From assembly GCA_963575745.1 (NCBI GenBank), contig CAUYUJ010014262.1, forward strand, positions 374,935 through 422,038: a stretch of DNA of 47,104 nt, written 5' to 3'. Within the stretch, counting starts at the first letter, position 1, and each line of letters opens with the position of its first letter. Position numbers and translations under genes: made by a program. The notes under the pieces were generated by a model. That model ran no database searches, had not been told where the DNA came from, and was given only the letters and a program-made list of their open reading frames with translations. This document shows positions 41,341 to 47,104 of the stretch, piece after piece. This DNA is from Prorocentrum cordatum (Eukaryota; Sar; Dinophyceae; Prorocentrales; Prorocentraceae).

Positions 41341-41352
41341 CTACGAGTCAGG
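41307..41352 (-). repeat. DIRS-type element terminal repeat A1
   Basis: 46 nt identical to A2; outermost at the element 5' end. Contains the ATG at 41323. Confidence 0.93.
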
Positions 41353-41379
41353 GTTCCTTAGGTCAGCGCCCCGACTGTA

Positions 41380-41940
41380 CACCGCTGCTCCCCAGACCTC
41401 TCCTGGGGACCTCTCTGGCCAACCTCAGAGATCATAGCCAGAGCACCGGACCCAGCACTTCTGCTGCATGTTTCGAGCCGGATCGGTCGATCTCCGAGGA
41501 TCCCAGGGCACGCAACCGAGCGAAAACGCCCAGTGTGAAAAAAGGCAAGGCCTGGAACGGAGACACGGGCCTCCGACCTCTCGACCGCTTCCCCAGGACC
41601 GGTGTTTCATGCCGAGTCGTTCTTGGACGGTCCCGACGCCCGGGAAGGGGCCGAGAGGCCCAAAACTATGAAAAACCTGTCTCGACGATTCTTGTCGAGC
41701 CGCTGGATGCCCAGACATCCGGCTGCTCCAATTTTTCTGATGGCGGTCCCGAGGCCCCGCGAGGGCCGCTGGAGGCCAGAAGCGGCCAAAACCCTGCCGC
41801 TCCAACTTCTTCGGAGCGTAGGATATCTGAGTGTCTGGGTCCCCCTCCTCTGACGACCGCGCCCGCGGGCTTGTGGCCGATGATCGGCGGCGAGCGAGGG
41901 GGGGGAGTGACAAGCTAGGTGCGCTCACGTCCTATCTGCT
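41380..41940. other. no gene; dispersed repeat copies
   Basis: CACCGCTGCTCCCCAGACCT resembles the segment at about 29517. A plus copy of the dispersed family at 41570-41690 and a shorter one at 41735-41780. Confidence 0.5.
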
Positions 41941-42760
41941 GTCCTACCCTCCCTCTAATCCCTTACCATGGCGTAGATCGCCTCTCTATTCGCACAGTTG
42001 GATGTCGCAGCATGGCATAGGATTACATGGCATAGCATGGCGTTGAATATCAACGCGTAGCATGACATAGCTAAGTGGCGACGCCGAACAGTTCGGGGGC
42101 TTCTGCGGCCCAAAAAATCAACGAATCGACGCCGAATGTGTAATCATTCACTATTGCTTTTCGGGGGGGGGGGGATTTTGTAGATTTTGGTGGCTATTTG
42201 GACGGACTGGAAACCATATCGCAGCATGGCACTGAAAATAATGACGCCAGCGCTGCAGCGGAAGCAACAATTCGGAACGAGCGGAAGCGCGGAAATGAGT
42301 CCAGCGCTGCAGCGGCAGCACGATTCCGAACGAGCGGAAGCCCGAAAATGAGGCCAGCGTTCTCAGAGGGAGTAACAATTTGAAAAAAACACCCAAGTGA
42401 GAACCCAACTCCCGAGAATCCTGTCAGTAAAAAACTGTGCGCGGAAGGGGGGGGGCGAGTATTTCCCGGGCGTCATATGGGGAGCGAGGAGAGTAGTACT
42501 CCTGTTGTGCAATTGTGACGGGGCGGGCCTTCTCAGAAGGCTCGGAAGTCCCCCGTCCTTCTGAGAACTTCCCCATACCCCGAAGACACAGAACACATTT
42601 CTCAAAAGGCGCGAGGGCCTCTGAGAAGCCCCCCCCGCCTTCTGCGAAGGCCACCCAGACATGGGACGTCTGGTTCTTTTTTTCGATACGCGACCCCCAG
42701 AAGTCCCGACCCTTCCCCCCCGGGACCGGTTCTTCATCCCGAGCCGTACGGTCCCGAGGC
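41941..42760 (+). repeat. long direct repeat, copy 2 (partner 31724-32660)
   Basis: Same landmarks as copy 1 in the same orientation and order, with a shorter CATGGCATAG region (41995-42075), an inserted stretch near 42080-42200, and several single-base differences. Contains the CCTTCTCAGAAGG hairpin group at about 42530-42650. Confidence 0.85.
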
Positions 42761-43184
42761 CCCTGGGCCCTCGGGGGCCGAACATTGCCAAAACCCGCCC
42801 GCCGTGATGGCGCCTGCGGCGGGCTTCCCCAGAGCCTCGCAGACTGCCGACGTCCCCACCGCCCTCATTTCTCTTATCCGCACCTGCGGGGTGCTACGCA
42901 CTGTGTCTGCCAACGACGCGAGCAGGCCTGGGCCACTCCCCCACCCCCAGCGCTCGCCGCCGAGATGACGCGCGACGGGAAGGCGTCCACGTCCCGCACG
43001 TTGCCCGCGCCGCCGAGTCCGATAACCAGCCAGCGGCCGCGGGCGCACGCCCCCGCGGCGGCGCCGCCGGCCGCCAGCGGCGGCGGCTGCTGCCGGGCCC
43101 CGGGCATCCGGCGGTGCGATGGCTGCTGGTGCCCCTGCGCCACCAGACCTCCCAGACGCGATCGCGTCGAACCAAACATAGAAA
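42761..43184 (-). CDS. possible further host exon(s)
   Basis: On the minus strand from an ATG at 43107 the frame reads MPGARQQPPPLAAGG, then GRWLVIGLGGAGNVRDVDA and FPSRVISAA (to about 42953). GLGGAG could be a glycine-rich nucleotide-binding turn. A second open piece, VRIREMRAVGTSAVCEALGK, starts after CCGCAG at 42883. Neither piece can be connected to exon 1 at 33405 by phase with confidence. The strand matches the host gene, and the ATG could be its start. No family is recognised. Confidence 0.3.
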
Positions 43185-44154
43185 TCACGACGGGAGGTTT
43201 TCGGTCATGTCGGCTTCTGGGAGCCCTCGCCGGGCCCCGGGACCGTCAGAAAACGACTCAGGATGAAAAACCGGTCCCAGGTATAAAGGGTTGGAACTTC
43301 TGGGCGGCCCGCATTGTCTCATGTCGCATGTCGCATGTAGGGAACTCCGACGAGACGATTCGTCCAATCAGGCGGGTTTTTCCACTGGGGGCCCTCCTCA
43401 GGGCCAGCTCAAGATTCGGGACAACGATAATTACGGGGTCAGGATCTTAGAAAAAAAAGAAAATGTTGGAGCAATCAGGACGTCGCATGCCTGGGCTGAG
43501 ATCCTGGCGTCTCAACTTTTCCGCGCCAGACGTTTTTCTTGCCAAGCGTCGGGGCCCAGGACCATCGCAGACCGATGCGGCTCGAGAACTTGCGCAAGAA
43601 GGTCGGGTCTACAGGTCCGGTCGTGTTTTTTTCACCATGTCGATTGTCTTGTTGCGTCGTTGGATCCCAGTACGACAGAAATCACGACGTCTTTCTTCTG
43701 CTGCGCTATGCTCCGCCTGTGGGGGCCCCCGGCGGACCCCGCGACCGTCAAAACACGGTTCAGGATGAGCAATCGCCCCAAGAAAAGCAGTGGAGATCTC
43801 CAGGAATCAACGCTGTACAAAAAAATGAGCCGAGGGTCCGACGGTGTGATTTTCCCAGAATGCACGGCCCCAGCCCAGACATGCGCGCGTCGTGGCAAAG
43901 ATTACGACAGCCGTTTTTGCTGTTACTTCCCGAACGGCGTTTCGCCAGAAGGCTCGAGCAGCGGCGGACAGGAGCCGCAAGAGAGCCGTACAGATCCTTG
44001 GGTCCGGCAGCCGCTTCGCCCGAGACTTCCTCACGGTTTGCTCAGGGATCGCGCTCTCGCCACAAGCTACGCCTGTGGCCCAGACGGCCACGATCCCTTC
44101 CCTCGAAGTGCTAAGGTGCACATGGCCGTTCTCACCCGTGCCCCGTTCCTCCTC
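43185..44154. other. dispersed repeat copies (minus-oriented); no secure gene
   Basis: Minus-oriented copies of the dispersed family at 43185-43290 and 43690-43790. GAGATCCTGGCGTCTCA on the plus strand at about 43497. Open frames up to 44.1 kb show no recognisable motif. Confidence 0.5.
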
Positions 44155-44370
44155 CCACTCCCCCTCCTCCTCCTCCTCCTCCTCCTCCTCCTCCTCCTCC
44201 TCCTCCTCCTCCTCCTCCTCCTCCTCCGTCCTCCTCGTCCTCCTTGTCCTCCTTGTCCTCCATGTCCTCCTCCTCTATCCTCCCCTCCTACCTCCTCCTC
44301 CTCCTCCTCCTCCTCCTCCTCTCCTCCTCCTCCTCCTCCTCCTCCTCCTCCTCCTCCTCCCCCTCCTGTC
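44155..44370 (+). repeat. (CTC)n tract facing the GAG tract at 44510
   Basis: CTC triplets interrupted by GTCCTC variants at 44226-44275. With the GAG tract that follows after about 140 bp it forms a large imperfect inverted repeat. Confidence 0.95.
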
Positions 44371-44507
44371 CCCAGTGTAGCCGACCTCCTGCCCCTCGAC
44401 CCGCCTCTTCACCCCTGCTGCTCTCAAGATGTCTCACTGTTGTAAAGATTCGATGCGCGGCCCGCGACCCAAAACTGCACGGCTTCCCCGGGGCCGTGCG
44501 CGACCCG

Positions 44508-44700
44508 AGGAGGAGGAGGAGGAGGAGGAGGAGGAGAAGGAGGAGGAGGAGGAGGAGGAGGAGGAGGTGGAGGAGGAGGGGGAGGAGGGGGAGGAGGAGG
44601 AAGAGGAGGAGGAGGAGGAGGAGGAGGAGGAGGGAGAAGGGATGAGGAGAAAGAGGGGGAGGAGGGGAGGAGGAGGAGGAGGAGGAGGAGGAGCGCAAAG
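44508..44700 (+). repeat. (GAG)n tract
   Basis: GAG triplets with AAG, GTG and GGG interruptions. It also marks the downstream edge (minus sense) of the LINE fragment. Confidence 0.95.
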
Positions 44701-45500
44701 CCACACGCGTGTCTCCCGCGCGGCCGCGGCCGCCGAGCTACAGCGTGGCGCCCTCGCGACGCGATGGCGGAGAGGGCAAGGTTGAAGAAAGTTTGGAAGA
44801 AGACCCACTCGCAGAGGAAGAGGGCCAGGGGCGCGCCGACGTAGGCCGACTTACCGCCGACGAAGCAGGCGACGCCGCCGAAGAAAACGCCGTGCCACCA
44901 GCCGACCACGGAACGGCAGCGAATCACGACATGGTCGATCATCGCGCCGCGTGGCTGCGAGTGGGGCCACCCTGCGGGATCTGCGCCGCTGGGGTACGCC
45001 GGGCACGAGGCGCCAGTCCTCTCTCGACGCGCCTGATCGCATATTGCTGGTTGCGGTGCGTGGACTCATTGGGCGATAGCCCTTCGTACCTCAAACCAAG
45101 CTTCCGCACTGTGCGGACATCACCCGCAGCACAGTGGGACCCGCAGCGCCTGCAACAGTAGACATCGTTGCCCTTGAACACGTCGTGCCCAAGCGCGGCG
45201 AAAGCGCCCCCTACCTCCTCGGCTAGGGCAGGTGGCACCAGGGCCGCGGGAGTCGAGGGCTGCTAGATCCCTTCGAGCGCCAAAGCCGCGCCCAGGGCCA
45301 TGCCAGCCCTTTGGTCGCTGTAGAGGACCCAACCCTCGCCGAAGGTGCGGAAGTACTCGGCGTTGAGAGCTCTGGCAACACGCGAAGGCCGACATACACG
45401 ATGAGAGCCAGTTTGCAGCGAAACGAGGGGGGAACCTGCTGTGGTGTTGTGGCCGTGACTCCGCATTGGGTACATCGGTACCGCCCGGGGCTGGCACAGT
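44701..45500 (-). mobile_element. 3' fragment of a third LINE, bracketed by GAG/CTC tracts
   Basis: The minus strand has two cysteine motifs in the order seen at the ends of LINE-A and LINE-B. First comes GRYRCTQCGVTATT...PSFRC (about 45480-45420). Then, in another frame, GNDVYCCRRCGSHC and VRTVRKLGLRYEG, with AIRRVERGLAPR (45238-44939). No RT or RNase H remains, so it is 5'-truncated. Below 44960 the strand reads RSVVGWWHGVFFGGVACF before a GTAAGT donor at 44854, and a hydrophobic stretch beyond; this may be unrelated sequence or a host exon (44855-44954), unassigned. Confidence 0.55.
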
Positions 45501-45507
45501 AAGCAGG

Positions 45508-45782
45508 AGGGGGTGGAAGAGGAGGAGGAGGAGGAGGAGGAGGAGGAGGAGGAGGAGGAGGAGGAGGAGGAGGAGGGGTAGGAAGGAGGAGGGGGAGGGG
45601 AAGGGACGAAGGAGGGGGAGGAGGAGATGAAGAAAAGGAGGAGGAGGAGGAGGAGGAGGAGGAGGAGAAGGAGGAGGAGGAGGAGGGAGGAGAGGGAGGG
45701 GAAGAGGAGAGGGAGGGGGAGAAGGAGGGGGAGATGGAGGAGGAGAAGGAGGAGGAGGAGGAGGAGGAGGAGGAGGACGGGT
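45508..45782 (+). repeat. (GAG)n tract upstream of the LINE fragment
   Basis: GAG/GGA triplets with AAG and GGG interruptions. Poly-Arg/Glu and poly-Ser/Leu/Pro ORFs here are by-products. Confidence 0.95.
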
Positions 45783-47104
45783 CGCCTAAGCCCTTCGGAC
45801 AAAAAAACTCCAGATCGAGGAAAGAGAGACGCCAGGATTGGAAGCAACTGGGCTTCGGGCCGTAACTCGGGCCTCTGGCTGCTCGTCGGGACGAGCCGGG
45901 CACCGCCAGAACGCTCTCGGCGAGGCGCGCAGCTGCTGGAGAGAGCATCCAGAGGCGAGGACTCCCGAAAACTGGCGAAGCTTGCCTGGGCTGAACAAAC
46001 ATCATGCCGTCGGATCTGGGGCCCGCGCCCGTCGGTGGCTCAAAGATGGGGTCCTGAGAGGCGCGGCCCTAAGGACGAGGTGCCTCAAACAATGTACATC
46101 CACCTTTGGAACCCTTCCTCCCTGAGATCCGACCGACGTCTGGGAAAATTGAACCATCGTGAGAAATCACGACCGGACCTCCAGATCCCATCTTCCTCCG
46201 TCATTTTTCAAGCCGGATCGATATGTGAGGGTCCTGGGGCCCGAAACCGCGCAAAAGAACGCCCGGAGCGAAACAACAGCAGTCGCCAGGATCTCAGGGC
46301 TATTCTGTCAGGACCCCATTCCTTGGGAATCCACATGGTACCAAAGCTTACCGCTACTCCCTGGACCTCTCCTGGGGCGCGTTCTGCGACCAGGACTTCG
46401 AAGCGAATTCAGCGGTGGTGACGAGGGCCTCCCAGGATGCCGACACAAAGGAAAAGGGGCAAAGGGTAGCGGTATCGGTAGCGCTCCTCTCGAGCGCATT
46501 TGTTCATTCGCGACCACAACGGGCGTTCTGGGGTGGGAGGGGGGGGGACGGGAGTGAGCATAACGTAGCGCCCTCCCACCCCAGACTGTGGAGCCAGACG
46601 CACTGCGGCAGTGCCCGGGACGCACTGAAGGGGGGGAGCGTTACGATATGGGGGGAAGGGGGGGGAGGGGTAGGGGGCAGCACGCGAGCTATGGCCCAGA
46701 GGGTTAACAAAAATACTCTCCTTCTGAATCCCTCAGATCCCCATCTTTGAGCAGCATCTGCAATTTCCCAAAACCGCGGCGGCATGGTTTTTTCATGACG
46801 TCGACCCTGGCGGTCTCGACCAATTCCCCGGGACCCGCTTTTCCTCCTGAGTCGCTTCTTGACGGTCCCGAGGCCCGGCAAGTGCCCCCAGAGGCCGAAA
46901 ATAGCGAAGCACCTCGCGTCGCGCTTCTTCTTCACAACGCGGTCCCCCATCTGGCGTTTTCTTAATGCTTTGCGCATCCCCAAGATGTTTCGGGGGGTCC
47001 CAGGGACCCTCCTCAGATCTAGCCGCTACCGCCCCCATGACCCTCCCCTCGGAACCCTCCCCGGACCCCCCCCCAGGACCGCTCCAGGCACCCCCCCAGA
47101 GGAG
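45783..47104. other. dispersed repeats; no gene recognised
   Basis: 45861-45957 is related to 29992-30090 (ACTCGGGCCTCTG...CTCGGCGAGGCGC). CCAGGATCTCAGGGC at 46277-46291 is a minus copy of the GAGATCCTGG segment. 46360-46485 is related to 29517-29670. A plus copy of the dispersed family lies at 46795-46950. 46540-46680 is rich in G-runs. Confidence 0.5.

Larger units (their letters stand above)
33582..41352 (-). mobile_element. DIRS-order tyrosine-recombinase retroelement with split direct repeats
   Basis: Order on the minus strand: A1 (41352-41307), ORFs, B1 (33882-33765), A2 (33767-33722), 21-nt spacer, B2 (33700-33582). A1 and A2 match over 46 nt; B1 and B2 match over about 118 nt with two differences. 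This is the PAT/Ngaro-type split-direct-repeat layout. B1 and A2 overlap by AGG, and the same AGG stands at both outer ends. The predicted empty site is ...CCTTATTT-AGG-GTTCCTTA..., without target duplication, as expected for recombinase-mediated integration of a circle. Coding domains: viroplasmin-like, Gag-like, RT, RNase H, cytosine-methyltransferase-like, tyrosine recombinase. Near-identical repeats and long open frames suggest a young insertion. Confidence 0.9.
33432..41379. mobile_element. TIR element, about 180 bp, split by the DIRS-type retroelement
   Basis: Left terminus TACAGTCGGGGCGCTGA (33432-33448) and right terminus TCAGCGCCCCGACTGTA (41363-41379) are perfect inverted repeats. 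The pairing continues imperfectly inward (AGAAGGAAC against CCTAAGGAAC). With the retroelement removed, the element is about 180 bp. TA at both outer ends suggests a TA target duplication (Tc1/mariner-like), an inference only. Confidence 0.7.

Noticed and set aside
31724-42760. The long direct repeats as LTRs of an LTR retrotransposon
   Set aside because: The element inside has its own split-repeat termini, a recombinase instead of an integrase, and is further enclosed by a TIR element; host exon 1 also lies between the repeats.
44424-44942. Membrane-protein gene suggested by a hydrophobic minus-strand ORF
   Set aside because: Half of it is microsatellite-derived proline; only a short hydrophobic stretch remains, and a GTAAGT donor interrupts it. 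Mentioned under the LINE fragment.

Overview
The window is nuclear DNA of a dinoflagellate. The decisive clue is an intact 22-nt dinoflagellate spliced-leader (DinoSL) sequence on the minus strand at 14547-14568. The very high GC, huge introns, abundant GAG/CTC microsatellites and dense dispersed repeats fit. A high-GC free-living species such as Prorocentrum cordatum is a guess; the sequence itself does not name the species. No bacterial genes, rRNA, tRNA or CRISPR were seen.

Host gene. Six short minus-strand exons (33405-33327, 30999-30917, 28391-28259, 24089-23947, 22934-22830, 2124-1935) join with a continuous reading frame at every junction. A possible seventh lies at 687-593. The product carries motifs of a fucosyltransferase-type glycosyltransferase: a G-G-F-...-LQHLRAYA segment, then HVRHGDK, then possibly ATDNEDV. 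Its exons are spread over more than 31 kb, and one intron of about 20.7 kb holds two LINEs and satellite arrays.

Mobile elements, all on the same strand as the host gene. (1) LINE-A (about 8.15-14.57 kb) starts with the DinoSL and encodes a RanBP2-type zinc finger/coiled-coil ORF1 and an APE-endonuclease/RT/RNase H ORF2. The copy is dead: in-frame stop in ORF1, RT motif C deleted, several frameshifts. (2) LINE-B (about 14.65-21.93 kb) is a different family with the same layout, intact RT motifs A-C, but frameshifts between endonuclease and RT. (3) A 3' LINE fragment lies at 44.94-45.50 kb. All three are bracketed by GAG/CTC tracts. (4) A nearly complete tyrosine-recombinase retroelement of the DIRS order occupies 33582-41352. 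It has split direct repeats (A1 - ORFs - B1 - A2 - B2), a viroplasmin-like ORF, a Gag-like ORF, and a 1416-aa RT - RNase H - cytosine-methyltransferase-like - tyrosine recombinase polyprotein. It is inserted into a roughly 180-bp terminal-inverted-repeat element whose empty site can be reconstructed by eye.

Repeat landscape. 0.4-8.1 kb: CTC tracts, an 11-12-bp array, a TIR element, two blocks of a 77-99-bp hairpin-forming satellite, and an AT-rich array. 22-33 kb: host exons embedded in many copies of a short dispersed repeat (both orientations), foldback elements and a 0.57-kb GAG tract. 41.4-47.1 kb: a direct duplicate of the 31.7-32.7 kb segment, facing CTC and GAG tracts, the LINE fragment and more dispersed repeats.
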